From: Tsukamurella sp. M9C
GTDB lineage: Bacteria > Actinomycetota > Actinomycetes > Mycobacteriales > Mycobacteriaceae
Assembly: GCF_020169415.1 (NCBI RefSeq)
Contig: NZ_JAIULG010000034.1
Coordinates: 1 to 51,122, forward strand
Reading direction: 5' to 3'
Length of the DNA stretch: 51,122 nucleotides
In this document: in pieces, positions 35,018-43,336 of the stretch
Layout of the letters: the number at the start of each line of letters is the position of its first letter
Position numbering within the stretch: the first letter of the stretch is position 1
Position numbers and translations under genes: made by a program
Notes under the pieces: model-generated
What the model was told of the DNA's origin: nothing
What the model saw: only the letters and a program-made list of their open reading frames with translations
Database searches by the model: none

Positions 35018-35500
35018 ATGGCTGACGACCTCTCGCGGAACCCTGCCCGCGACCTTCCGGACATCCTCGGCGACGGCGCGCCCGGCGACGCCACGGCGAT
35101 CGTGGACTTCGTCTCCGAGGTGCTCGAGGCGCAGCGCGCGGGCAGCGTCCCGCGCGTGCGCTCGCTGTTCCGCGACGACGCGGTCTGGACCACGGCGCAC
35201 GGACGCCGCCTGCACGGTCGCGCCGCGATCGACGCCTTCCTGGCGCGCACGGTCCACGGCTCGATGGCGCGCGGCGCCGCCGACTACGTCGTCGAGCGGG
35301 TCCTGTTCATCCGCCCGGACGTGGCCGCGGTCAGCGTCCGGGTCCGGCCGCTCGGGCCCGACGGTGCGCCGCACCCCGCGGTCCCGGACGCGGCGCCGCT
35401 GTACGTGCTGTCCAAGGACGACGGTGCCTGGCGCATCGCCGCCGCGCAGTCCACGGCCGTCTTCGACGATCCGGCGGCGCAGCACCGGCGCGCCGGGTAG
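35018..35500 (+). CDS. SnoaL/SgcJ-like NTF2-fold protein
   Basis: A 160-residue cone-shaped NTF2-fold protein of the SgcJ/EcaC group. The core runs from TAIVDFVSEVLEAQRAG through LFRDDAVWTTAHGRRLHGRAAIDAFL to APLYVLSKDDGAWRIAAAQS. No activity is established for the group. ATG 35018 was taken over an upstream ATG at 34997 because the latter lies inside the promoter dyad. Confidence 0.8.
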   Translation: MADDLSRNPARDLPDILGDGAPGDATAIVDFVSEVLEAQRAGSVPRVRSLFRDDAVWTTAHGRRLHGRAAIDAFLARTVHGSMARGAADYVVERVLFIRPDVAAVSVRVRPLGPDGAPHPAVPDAAPLYVLSKDDGAWRIAAAQSTAVFDDPAAQHRRAG

Positions 35501-35560
35501 CCTTCGCACCGCGTCCGGCGGTGATGTTCCCGCAATCGCGTGATCGACTCCCGCGAAAAA

Positions 35561-35574
35561 TGGAACGTGTTACA
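35561..35574 (+). promoter_or_regulatory. KstR operator before the Mce-associated-type gene
   Basis: TGGAACGTGTTACA is an exact match to TNNAACNNGTTNNA, the published operator of the cholesterol-catabolism repressor KstR. It overlaps TACAGT (35571-35576), a -10 box, 79 bases before the ATG. Confidence 0.75.
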
Positions 35575-35652
35575 GTTCTGCCCACGAGACCGTGAGCGTC
35601 GAGCTGTCCTGCCTGGGCTTTTCCGACGGCGCTGCGGGAGAGGGGTAGCACC

Positions 35653-36381
35653 ATGGCGACATCACAGCCCGAAACCGACGACGTGACCGTCGAGTCCGTC
35701 GACGAGCCCGGCACCGGCGCGAACCAGCCCGAGGCGTCCGGGACGACCGCGTCCGAGACCACGGCGAAGATCTCCACCGCCAAGCCGCGGCCCGCCGCGA
35801 AGGCGCGACCGGCGGCGGAGAAGGCCGACGAGGCGCCGCGCGGCATCGTCGTCACGCCGCTCATGCTGGCGCTGTCCGCCGTCGTCGTGCTGCTCGCGGT
35901 CGCCGCCACGGCCTTCGGCTTCCTCTGGCAGTCGGCTGCGTCCGACCGGGACGACGCGCGCGATCAGCTCGCCGCCGTCACCGCGACGCAGGAGACGGAC
36001 GCGCGCGCCGAGGACATCGCGAAGAAGTACGCGATCGGCGCCGCCACCATCGACTACCAGAACCTGGCCGCGTGGCGCACCGCGCTCACGGCCGGCACCA
36101 CCGACGAGCTCGCGAACCAGCTCCGCGAGGCGTCCACGCAGTTCGAGCAGGTCGTCGTGCCGCTGCAGTGGCAGTCCACCGCGACGCCGCTCGGGACCAT
36201 CGTCGCGTCCACCAAGGACGGCCTGATCACGGTCAACGTCTTCGTCAACATGATCACCAAGAGCACGCAGCGCCCCGAGGGCATCCCGTCGACGGCCACC
36301 TACACGCTGACGATCGACACCAAGCAGGACTGGAAGATCAGCGACGTGCGCGGCATGGACGCCGCCCTGTCCGGCAAGTAG
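35653..36381 (+). CDS. Mce-associated-type membrane protein
   Basis: A 242-residue protein with an acidic then Lys/Pro/Ala-rich cytoplasmic N-terminus (1-66), one membrane helix (about 70-91) and a 150-residue outer domain with ARAEDIAKKYAIGAATIDYQNLAAW and WKISDVRGMDAAL. This is the plan of Mce-associated (Mam) proteins that accompany lipid importers. No Mce genes are in the window. The KstR box upstream suggests a part in steroid uptake. GGGAGAGGGG precedes the ATG. Confidence 0.72.
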   Translation: MATSQPETDDVTVESVDEPGTGANQPEASGTTASETTAKISTAKPRPAAKARPAAEKADEAPRGIVVTPLMLALSAVVVLLAVAATAFGFLWQSAASDRDDARDQLAAVTATQETDARAEDIAKKYAIGAATIDYQNLAAWRTALTAGTTDELANQLREASTQFEQVVVPLQWQSTATPLGTIVASTKDGLITVNVFVNMITKSTQRPEGIPSTATYTLTIDTKQDWKISDVRGMDAALSGK

Positions 36382-36394
36382 CGGTTCCATACGA

Positions 36395-36424
36395 AACGGC
36401 GCGGACCTCAGGGTCCGCGCCGTT
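36395..36424. terminator. Bidirectional terminator between Mam-like and thioesterase genes
   Basis: A perfect 13-bp stem (AACGGCGCGGACC with GGTCCGCGCCGTT) and a TCAG loop lie between two convergent genes, 13 bases from one stop and 21 bases from the other. Confidence 0.82.
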
Positions 36425-36445
36425 CGTCGTGTCAGGGATTGCGGG

Positions 36446-37072
36446 TCAGGGCTGGCCGGGCAGGAGCTGCACCATGAGGCCCTCGCCGTCGGCGAGCAGG
36501 GTGCCGTCCTCCTCGGTGAGCCGGGCGGTGATGAAGGTCTTCCGCCCGTCCACGCGGTCGACCTTGCCCTCGATGACGAGCGGCACGTCCAGCGGCGTCA
36601 CCTTGCGGTAGTTCACGTGCAGGTACGCGGTGCGGCTGATGGGCCGCTTCGCGGCGTAGACCACGTTGCCGAAGTTGTCGTCGAAGATGAGCGGCAGCAC
36701 GCCGCCGTGCGCGACCCCGCCGCCGCCCAGGTGGTACCGGCGCAGCACGCCGCGGGCGACCACGGACTCCTCGTCGAACTTCTCGACGTGGAAGGGCGGC
36801 ATCAGCAGGCTGCCGCGCCCGGGCAGCGACATGCTGCGGTTCGCGGGCCCCTTGCCCTCCCGCGCCGCGTACGGCGCCAGCAGTTCGACGAGTTCGGCTG
36901 CTCTGTCCCGCGCGGCCGCGTACACCTCGTCGGGGGCGTCGACGCACACCGCGAGGTCCTGCAGGCGCCGCATGTTCTCGACGAAGTCGCCGAACGCGGG
37001 CGGCGGCGTGGCCTCTCGGAATCGCGGGATCTCGCTCCGCAGGTCCACCTTGTCCGAATCCGAGTCGCTCAT
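36446..37072 (-). CDS. PaaI-family hotdog thioesterase
   Basis: A 208-residue protein with a helical N-terminus of about 75 residues and a C-terminal hotdog domain. The hallmark GGGGVAHGGVLPLIFDDNFGNV carries the helix-start and catalytic Asp region of PaaI-type acyl-CoA thioesterases. It starts three bases after the ltp2 stop, so it is the last gene of the side-chain operon. It might release CoA from stalled steroid or propionyl thioesters; that is inference. Confidence 0.85.
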   Translation of the reverse strand: MSDSDSDKVDLRSEIPRFREATPPPAFGDFVENMRRLQDLAVCVDAPDEVYAAARDRAAELVELLAPYAAREGKGPANRSMSLPGRGSLLMPPFHVEKFDEESVVARGVLRRYHLGGGGVAHGGVLPLIFDDNFGNVVYAAKRPISRTAYLHVNYRKVTPLDVPLVIEGKVDRVDGRKTFITARLTEEDGTLLADGEGLMVQLLPGQP

Positions 37073-37075
37073 CCG

Positions 37076-38248
37076 TCAGACCTTACTCAGGACCAAACCG
37101 CTGGTCGGAACCCCGGTCCCGGCGGTGACCACGGCCCGCTCCGCGCCGGCGACCTGATTGGCGGCCGTTCCGCGGAGCTGACGTACCGCCTCGGCGATGC
37201 CGTTCATCCCGTGGATGTACGCCTCGCCGAGCTGGCCGCCGTGCGGGTTCAGCGCTAGGGCCCCGTCGAGCTCGCCGGTCCCGGCCGCCAGGAACGACGG
37301 CGCCTCGCCCCGCCCGCAGAAGCCGAGCTCCTCGAGCTGCATGAGCACGTAGGGGGTGAAGTGGTCGTAGAGCACGGCCAGGTCCATGTCCGACGGTGCC
37401 ATCCCCGCCTGCGCCCACAGCTGCCCGCCGACGACGCCCATCTCGGGCAGGCCGGTGAGCCCGTCGCGGTAGTAGCTGGTCATGACGTACTGGTCGGGTC
37501 CGCTGCCCTGTGCCGCGGCGGCGATCACCGCGGGAGTCTGCTTCAGGTCGCGGGCGCGTTCGGCGCTCGTGATCACTAGCGCCACACCGCCGTCCGACTC
37601 CTGGCAGCAGTCCAGCAGGTGCAGCGGCTCGGCGACGAACCGCGACGCCTGGTGCTCCTCCAGCGTGACCGGCTTGCCGAAGAACCAGGCCTTCGGGTTG
37701 GTCGCGGCCCGCGCCCGGTCGAGCACGGCGACCCGGCCGAAGTCCTCGCTGGTGGCGCCGAAGTCGTGCATGTAGCGGCGCGCCGCCATCGCGACCGTCG
37801 CCGCCGGGGTGGCGATCCCGGCGGGGTAGTGGAAGGCGTTGTCGATGCCGTTCGTGTTCACCTGCTGCGCGGCGGCGTTCGAGACCTGTCCGAAGCGGTG
37901 CCCGGACCTCTCGTTGAAGGCGCGGTAGGCCACCACCACGTCGGCGACGCCGGTCGCGACGGCCATCGCCGCCTGCTGCACGGTCGCAGCCGCGGCGCCG
38001 CCGCCGAAGTTGATGCGGCTGAAGAACTTCAGCTCGGGAATCCGCAGCTCGCGCGCCACGGCGATCTCGGAGTTGGTGTCCATCGTGAAGGTCACCAGGC
38101 CGTCGACGTCCTGCGGCGTGAGGCCGGCGTCGTCGAGCGCCGCCCGCACGCACTCCACCGCCAGGCGCAACTCGCTGCGGCCGGAGTCCTTGGAGAACTC
38201 GGTGGCGCCGATACCGGCGATCGCGGCCCTGCCGCTCAGCCCGCTCAT
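37076..38248 (-). CDS. ltp2: Steroid side-chain aldolase Ltp2
   Basis: A thiolase-fold protein of 390 residues, ortholog of Rv3540c. With ChsH2 it cleaves 17-hydroxy-3-oxo-pregnene-carboxyl-CoA by retro-aldol reaction into androstenedione and propionyl-CoA. The two tyrosines reported as essential in the Thermomonospora enzyme (294 and 344) are present here at exactly those positions, in LYDHFTPYV and GEAYIHGMNG. The gene overlaps chsH1 by ATGA. Confidence 0.93.
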   Translation of the reverse strand: MSGLSGRAAIAGIGATEFSKDSGRSELRLAVECVRAALDDAGLTPQDVDGLVTFTMDTNSEIAVARELRIPELKFFSRINFGGGAAAATVQQAAMAVATGVADVVVAYRAFNERSGHRFGQVSNAAAQQVNTNGIDNAFHYPAGIATPAATVAMAARRYMHDFGATSEDFGRVAVLDRARAATNPKAWFFGKPVTLEEHQASRFVAEPLHLLDCCQESDGGVALVITSAERARDLKQTPAVIAAAAQGSGPDQYVMTSYYRDGLTGLPEMGVVGGQLWAQAGMAPSDMDLAVLYDHFTPYVLMQLEELGFCGRGEAPSFLAAGTGELDGALALNPHGGQLGEAYIHGMNGIAEAVRQLRGTAANQVAGAERAVVTAGTGVPTSGLVLSKV

Positions 38249-38661
38249 GCCGGCAGCACCACGGTCGCGGTGCCCGAGATGTGGTCACCCAGGCTGTCCT
38301 TCGCGGTCACGGCGATGGTGACGGCGGCACCGTCGACCGCGGTGACCGCGCCCGAGAAGTGCAGTGTGTCGCCGGCGTAGCAGGGCGCGCCGAGCCGGAT
38401 GGAGATGTTCCGCACGAAGGCCTCCGGGCCCGCCCAGTCGGTCACGTACTTCTGGACCAGGCCGTTGTCGGTGAGGATGTTGACGAAGATGTCCTTGCTA
38501 CCGCGGGCGTGCGCCGCGTCGCGGTCGTGGTGCACGTCCTGGAAGTCGCGGGTCGCGATGGCCGTGGTCGCCACGAAGGTGGTGCTCGCGTGGATCGTCA
38601 TGGGCGGCAGCGCGGTCCCGACGGTGACCGCGTCCGCGCGCAGGGTGGTGGGGTACGTCAT
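38245..38661 (-). CDS. chsH1: MaoC-like hydratase subunit ChsH1
   Basis: A 138-residue single hotdog domain, ortholog of Rv3541c. It pairs with the MaoC half of ChsH2 to hydrate the C17(20) double bond of the side-chain CoA ester. DFQDVHHDRDAA corresponds to the hydratase-2 catalytic segment with Asp and His. GSKDIFVNILTDNGLVQKYVTDWAG is typical of this subunit. ATGA overlaps at both ends. Confidence 0.92.
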   Translation of the reverse strand: MTYPTTLRADAVTVGTALPPMTIHASTTFVATTAIATRDFQDVHHDRDAAHARGSKDIFVNILTDNGLVQKYVTDWAGPEAFVRNISIRLGAPCYAGDTLHFSGAVTAVDGAAVTIAVTAKDSLGDHISGTATVVLPA

Positions 38662-39656
38662 CGTGCCTCCCAGGCGGGCAGGGTCAGGTCGTCGTCGACG
38701 CGCAGGAACACACTCCGCACGGGCATGCCGATCTCGACGGCGGCGGGATCCACGTCGATCAGCTCGCCGAGCACGCGCACGCCCTCGTCGAGCTCCACGA
38801 GCGCCACCACGAAGGGGAGGCGCTTGCCGGGGACCTTGGGGTGGTGGTGCACCACGAAGCTGAAGACGGTGCCGGTGCCGGGGGAGACCACGTAATCGGG
38901 GACGAGCCCCAGGTCGCCGCCCGGGTCCATCGGACCCGGCGGGTGGCGGAGCGTGTCGCCCCAGCGCTGGATCCGCAGCTCCCCGGCCTTGGCGCCCTCC
39001 CAGTAGAAGGCGGTGTCGCGCGAGATCACGGGCCGCAGTACGCCGCCCGCGTAGGCGGAGGCGTCCACGATCCGGCCGCTCGGCCCGGCATCGGGCACGG
39101 TGCCCTCCGACGGCGCGTCGGCCGACGGCGGGCGGAACTTCAGCATCCGGAAGGTCATCTCGGCGACGACCTCCTCGCCCACGCGCCACAGCGTCCGGGT
39201 GGTGAAGAACCAGCCCTCGCCGAGCCCGGTCTTCTTGGGGCCCACCACGTCCTCGAGCCGAGAAGAGGAGGTCATCACCTCGCCCGGCCGCACGTGCCGG
39301 TGGTACGTCTGGTCGGAATTGGTGGCGACGACGGAGGTGAAGCCGGCGTCGTCGAGTGCGGCGGACATCAGCCCCATCGGGTCGTCGTCGGCCCGCACCC
39401 CGTGCAGCCCGCGCATCGACCACACCTGCGCCATCGCGGGCGGCGCCACGGGCCCGCCGAACACCGACTGCTCCGCGAACGCGGGGTCCGAGTACAGCGG
39501 GTTGGCGTCGCCGATCGCCTCGGTCCAGTTGTTGATCATCGGCTGGTTCACGGGATCCCGGCCGGCGCGCGGCGCGGAATCGCCGAGCGCGCGAATGCGT
39601 TCCGCCGCGGCGAGCACGGCCGCGGTCGTGTCCGCCGTCGTGTCGGGCGCGGTCAT
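38658..39656 (-). CDS. chsH2: ChsH2: MaoC hydratase plus DUF35 domain
   Basis: A two-domain protein of 332 residues. The N-terminal MaoC-like half (about 1-185) contains NWTEAIGDANPLYSDPAFAEQ and GPVAPPAMAQVW. The C-terminal DUF35 OB-fold half (about 200-332) anchors the aldolase Ltp2 in the characterised complexes. The region that often holds a CxxC zinc knuckle in DUF35 proteins reads ELRIQRWGDTLRHPP and has no Cys. The M. tuberculosis ortholog Rv3542c is slightly shorter. ATG overlaps the dehydrogenase stop. Confidence 0.92.
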   Translation of the reverse strand: MTAPDTTADTTAAVLAAAERIRALGDSAPRAGRDPVNQPMINNWTEAIGDANPLYSDPAFAEQSVFGGPVAPPAMAQVWSMRGLHGVRADDDPMGLMSAALDDAGFTSVVATNSDQTYHRHVRPGEVMTSSSRLEDVVGPKKTGLGEGWFFTTRTLWRVGEEVVAEMTFRMLKFRPPSADAPSEGTVPDAGPSGRIVDASAYAGGVLRPVISRDTAFYWEGAKAGELRIQRWGDTLRHPPGPMDPGGDLGLVPDYVVSPGTGTVFSFVVHHHPKVPGKRLPFVVALVELDEGVRVLGELIDVDPAAVEIGMPVRSVFLRVDDDLTLPAWEAR

Positions 39657-41932
39657 CGCGGCACCCGCGGCAGCTGCAGGCCCATGAGGGCGATCAGTTC
39701 GCGCTGGATCTCGTTGACGCCGCCGCCGAAGGTGAGCACCAGGTGGCGCTTGGCCTGTACGTCGAGCCAGTGCAGCAGCTCGGCCGTGGCCGGCTCGGCC
39801 GGGTCGCCGTGCGTCCCGACGGTCTCCTCGAGCAGCGCGGTCAGGCCCTGGATCCGGTCGGAGCCGAAGACCTTGGTGGCGGAGGCGTCCGCCACGTCGA
39901 CGGGGCCGCCGGCCTCCGCGGCCGCGACCTGCCAGTTGAGCAGCTCGTTGATGAGCTCCGCCGCCCGCACCCGGGCCAGCGCCTCCGCGACGTCGGGCAC
40001 GCCCAACAGCTCCTGTTCGTGGGCCCAGGCGTCGACCCGGTCGTACAGCGCGCCGATCCGGCCCGACGGGCCCAGCATGACCCGCTCGTGGTTGAGCTGG
40101 GTGGTGATGAGCTTCCAGCCCTCGTTCTCCACCCCGACGAGCATGTCCACCGGGACGCGGACGTCGTTGTAATAGGTGGCGTTCACGTGGTGCGCGCCGT
40201 CGGCCGTGATGATCGGCGTCCAGCTGTAGCCCGGGTCCTTCGTGTCCAGGATGAGGATCGAGATGCCCTTGTGCTTGGGCGCATCCGGATCGGTGCGGAC
40301 GGCCATCCACACGTAGTCGGCGTCGTGGCCGCCGGTGGTGAAGATCTTCTGCCCGTTGACCACGTAGTGGTCGCCGTCGCGGACCGCGGTGGTGCGCAGC
40401 GACGCGAGGTCGGTGCCCGCCTCCGGCTCGGTGTACCCGATCGCGAAATGCACCTCGCCCGAGAGGATCTTCGGCAGGAACCTCGCCTTCTGCTCCTCGG
40501 TGCCGAAGGCCTGCAGCGTCGGCCCGACGGTCTGCAGCGTCACCGAGGGCAGCTGCACGTCGGCGCGGGAGGCCTCGTTGACGAAGAGGTACTGCTCGAT
40601 CGGCCCGAAGCCCTTGCCGCCGAACTCGGTGGGCCAGCCGACGCCCAGCCGGTCGTCGCGACCCATGCGCAGCACCACGTCCCGGAAGACGTCGCCGTGC
40701 CGCTGCACCAGCATCGCGGTGCGCTCCTCCGGCGTCATCAGAGTCGAGAAGTAGTCACGCAGCTCGGCCTGCAGGGCGCGCTGCGCGGTAGTGAGGGCGA
40801 GGAACCGGCCCGACTCGTCCGCGCTCGTCGCGTCGTCGCGGTGCGCGGTGGCCAGCGCTCGCACCGTCTGGGGGACGCCGCCCACGAACCGGGTGAGGTC
40901 CTTGATCGCCGAGTAGAACCGGTGCAGCGGGTACGTCGCGTCCACGCCGATGCCGCCGTGCAGGTGGTGGCAGGTCCGCACGGCCGACGGTGCCTCCGCG
41001 GCCAGCCAGTGCGCCGCGAGCGCGGTGGCCTCCTCGGCCGGCGAGCCCGTACCGATCCGCCAGGCGGCCGAGACCGCGGCGAGGTGCAGCGTGCGGGAGG
41101 CGATGTAGACGTCGGCGATCTGCTGCGCCACGGCCTGGAAGGCGCCCAGCGGGCGCCCGAACTGCTCGCGCTTGCGCAGGTGGTCGACGGTGAGCGCGAG
41201 GGCCCCGGCGAGCGCACCGTCGGCGACGGCGGCCGCGCCGGCCAGCCCGCACTCGCGCACGGCCTGCGCGACGGTCCCGTCGGTGGACCCGCCCAGCACC
41301 GCCTCGGCCGGCACCTCGACACCGGCGAGGTCGACGGTGCCCTCCGGCGTCCCGGCGGACGTGGGGCTGGGGGAGACGGTGACGCCGGGCGCGGACGCGG
41401 GCACCACGAAGACCGCGGCGCCGTCGTCGGTGGCGGCGCTGACCAGGAGGTGCGCGGCGTGCTGCGCATACCCGACGGCCACCTTCCGGCCGGTCAGCGC
41501 CCAGCCGCTCGCGGTGCGCACGGCGCGCGTGGACGGTGCCGACGGCACGGCGGCCCCGGCCTCGCCCAGCGCGCCCACGATCAGCTCGTCGCCGGTCAGG
41601 GCGGCGGGCAGGAGCCGCTCGCGCTGCTCGACGGTGCCGTGCGTCGCGACGGGCAGGATGCCTAGCGCGAGGGCGGGGAGCAGCGGGGCGGCGATCGCGA
41701 GCCGGCCGGCCTCGGTGAGCACGGCGGCCACCTCCTCGGCGCCGAGTCCGGCGCCGCCGAGGCTCTCGGGGGCGGGGAGGCCGAGGAGATCGGCCCGGGC
41801 GAGGTCCGCCCATGTCGCGCGCCAGGCGTCCCCGGTCTCGGCGCCTCCGCTCTCGCGCGCGGCGGCGTGCCCCAGCACGTCGGCCGCGAGGCCGGCGACG
41901 GCCACCTGGTTCTCGTCCGGACGGAAGTCCAC
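39653..41932 (-). CDS. Fused steroid acyl-CoA dehydrogenase, FadE28 + FadE29 (ChsE1-ChsE2) in one chain
   Basis: A 759-residue protein. Residues about 1-360 read like FadE28 (ending CHHLHGGIGVDATYPLHRFY and IKDLTRFVGG). Residues about 375-759 read like FadE29 (LGVGWPTEFGGKGFGPIEQ, AIGYTEPEAGTDLASLRTTAV, TFGGGVNEIQRE). In M. tuberculosis these are two proteins that form a heterotetramer and dehydrogenate the three-carbon side-chain CoA ester. Here a short linker joins them. The single chain also resembles the plan of FadE34, but sequence and neighbours fit FadE28/29. GTG 41932 has AGGAG five bases upstream. A KstR box lies 35 bases upstream. Confidence 0.92.
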   Translation of the reverse strand: MDFRPDENQVAVAGLAADVLGHAAARESGGAETGDAWRATWADLARADLLGLPAPESLGGAGLGAEEVAAVLTEAGRLAIAAPLLPALALGILPVATHGTVEQRERLLPAALTGDELIVGALGEAGAAVPSAPSTRAVRTASGWALTGRKVAVGYAQHAAHLLVSAATDDGAAVFVVPASAPGVTVSPSPTSAGTPEGTVDLAGVEVPAEAVLGGSTDGTVAQAVRECGLAGAAAVADGALAGALALTVDHLRKREQFGRPLGAFQAVAQQIADVYIASRTLHLAAVSAAWRIGTGSPAEEATALAAHWLAAEAPSAVRTCHHLHGGIGVDATYPLHRFYSAIKDLTRFVGGVPQTVRALATAHRDDATSADESGRFLALTTAQRALQAELRDYFSTLMTPEERTAMLVQRHGDVFRDVVLRMGRDDRLGVGWPTEFGGKGFGPIEQYLFVNEASRADVQLPSVTLQTVGPTLQAFGTEEQKARFLPKILSGEVHFAIGYTEPEAGTDLASLRTTAVRDGDHYVVNGQKIFTTGGHDADYVWMAVRTDPDAPKHKGISILILDTKDPGYSWTPIITADGAHHVNATYYNDVRVPVDMLVGVENEGWKLITTQLNHERVMLGPSGRIGALYDRVDAWAHEQELLGVPDVAEALARVRAAELINELLNWQVAAAEAGGPVDVADASATKVFGSDRIQGLTALLEETVGTHGDPAEPATAELLHWLDVQAKRHLVLTFGGGVNEIQRELIALMGLQLPRVPR

Positions 41933-41966
41933 GCGCACTCCTGATCTCGATACCGCGTACAAACGG

Positions 41967-41980
41967 TGAAACGTGTTCTA
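41967..41980. promoter_or_regulatory. KstR operator between the fused dehydrogenase and the LLM gene
   Basis: TGAAACGTGTTCTA fits TNNAACNNGTTNNA exactly. It overlaps TATTTT (41979-41984), a -10 box for the rightward gene. It probably represses both divergent units. The same 14 bases occur reverse-complemented before kstD. Confidence 0.82.
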
Positions 41981-42032
41981 TTTTTAGCAAGTGGAGTGAA
42001 CGCTCGCAAGCAGTTCGACGAAAGGGTGACCC

Positions 42033-42899
42033 ATGCGATTCACGTACGCCGAGGCGATGACGGATCCGTCGTACTACGTCCCGCTCGCGCAGGCGGCGGA
42101 GGAGGCCGGCTACCACAGCATGTGCGTCGCCGACAGCATCGCGTATCCCGAGGTCTCGGACTCGACGTACCCGTACACCCCCGACGGCAGCCGGGAGTTC
42201 CTCGACGGCAAGGAGTTCGTCGAGACCTTCGTGCTCGCCTCGGCACTCGCGGCGTCGACGAAGACCCTCCGCTTCACGCCCTTCGTCCTGAAGCTGCCGA
42301 TCCGCCCGCCGGTGCTGGTCGCCAAGCAGGCAGCGTCGCTGGCCTCCCTCAGCGGCAACCGCTTCTCGCTCGGCGTGGGCATCAGCCCGTGGCCCGAGGA
42401 CTTCGAGATCATGGGCGTGCCCTTCGAGCGCCGCGGTAAGCGCATGGACGAGTGCATCGAGATCATCAAGGGCCTCTCGACCGGTGAGTACTTCGAGTAC
42501 CACGGCGAGTTCTTCGACATCCCGTCCATCAAGATCGCCCCCGTGCCCACGGAGCCGCTGCCCATCCTGGTCGGCGGCCACGCCGACGCTGCGCTGCGCC
42601 GCGCGGTGCGCCTCTGCGACGGCTGGATGCACGCCGGCGGCGACGGCGAGGAGCTCGACCGCATGCTCGCGCGGATCGACGAGCTGCGCGTCGAGCACGA
42701 CAAGAAGGAGTTCGAGATCCATGTGATCTCCCTGGACGCCTACACCGTGGACGGCATCAAGCGGCTCGAGGACAAGGGCGTCACCGACGTGATCGTCGGC
42801 TTCCGGCTGCCCTACCAGCTGGGCCCGGATACCGAGCCGCTGCAGCCCAAGATCGACCACCTGCGCCGCTACGCCGATTCCGTCATCAGCAAGTTCTAG
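42033..42899 (+). CDS. LLM-class F420-dependent oxidoreductase
   Basis: A 288-residue TIM-barrel luciferase-like protein, probably using coenzyme F420. It carries ADSIAYPE, FVLKLPIRPPVLVAKQAASLASLSGNRFSLGVG and PILVGGHADAALRRAVRLCDGW, all typical of the class. Rv3520c of the M. tuberculosis cholesterol cluster is a plausible relative. The steroid-related reaction is unknown. GAAAGG precedes the ATG, and a KstR box is 53-66 bases upstream. Confidence 0.9.
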   Translation: MRFTYAEAMTDPSYYVPLAQAAEEAGYHSMCVADSIAYPEVSDSTYPYTPDGSREFLDGKEFVETFVLASALAASTKTLRFTPFVLKLPIRPPVLVAKQAASLASLSGNRFSLGVGISPWPEDFEIMGVPFERRGKRMDECIEIIKGLSTGEYFEYHGEFFDIPSIKIAPVPTEPLPILVGGHADAALRRAVRLCDGWMHAGGDGEELDRMLARIDELRVEHDKKEFEIHVISLDAYTVDGIKRLEDKGVTDVIVGFRLPYQLGPDTEPLQPKIDHLRRYADSVISKF

Positions 42900-42907
42900 G
42901 AGGCCTC

Positions 42908-43318
42908 ATGAAGGACGATCACCCCGCAGTGCTGGCCGGCCGCGCCTCCCAGTCCGCCGCGAGCGGCCACCGCAAGGAGGAGTGGCTCGACCTGTTCGCC
43001 GCCGACGGCGTGGTCGAGGACCCCGTCGGCCCCTCCGGCTTCGACCCGGAGGGTAAGGGGCACCACGGCCGCGAGGAGATCGCGGCCTTCTACGACAAGA
43101 CCATCGGCGTCGCGGAGTCCTTGGAGTTCCTCTTCGACGACGGCTTCGCCTGCGGCAACGAGGTGGCCTTCACCGGCCTCATCCGCACCGTCATCGGCGG
43201 GCACGTCATCGACGCCGAGGGCGTCTTCACCTACAAGGTCGACGACGCGGGGAAGATCGTGGCGCTGCGCGCCTTCTGGGAGGTCGACCGCGCCATGGCC
43301 ACCGCCCGCCCCGTCTGA
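42908..43318 (+). CDS. Ketosteroid-isomerase-like NTF2-fold protein
   Basis: A 136-residue protein resembling bacterial delta5-3-ketosteroid isomerase (VVEDPVG, HHGREEIAAFYDK, ALRAFWE). Its D38 aligns with the catalytic base of that enzyme. By hand alignment the oxyanion-hole Tyr falls at S14 and the oxyanion-hole Asp at F107. It may therefore bind steroids or use another mechanism, and it should not be called an isomerase outright. AGGAGG six bases before the ATG overlaps the end of the LLM gene, so they share a transcript. Confidence 0.8.
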   Translation: MKDDHPAVLAGRASQSAASGHRKEEWLDLFAADGVVEDPVGPSGFDPEGKGHHGREEIAAFYDKTIGVAESLEFLFDDGFACGNEVAFTGLIRTVIGGHVIDAEGVFTYKVDDAGKIVALRAFWEVDRAMATARPV

Positions 43319-43336
43319 ACACCCGGTCGCCAGTCT

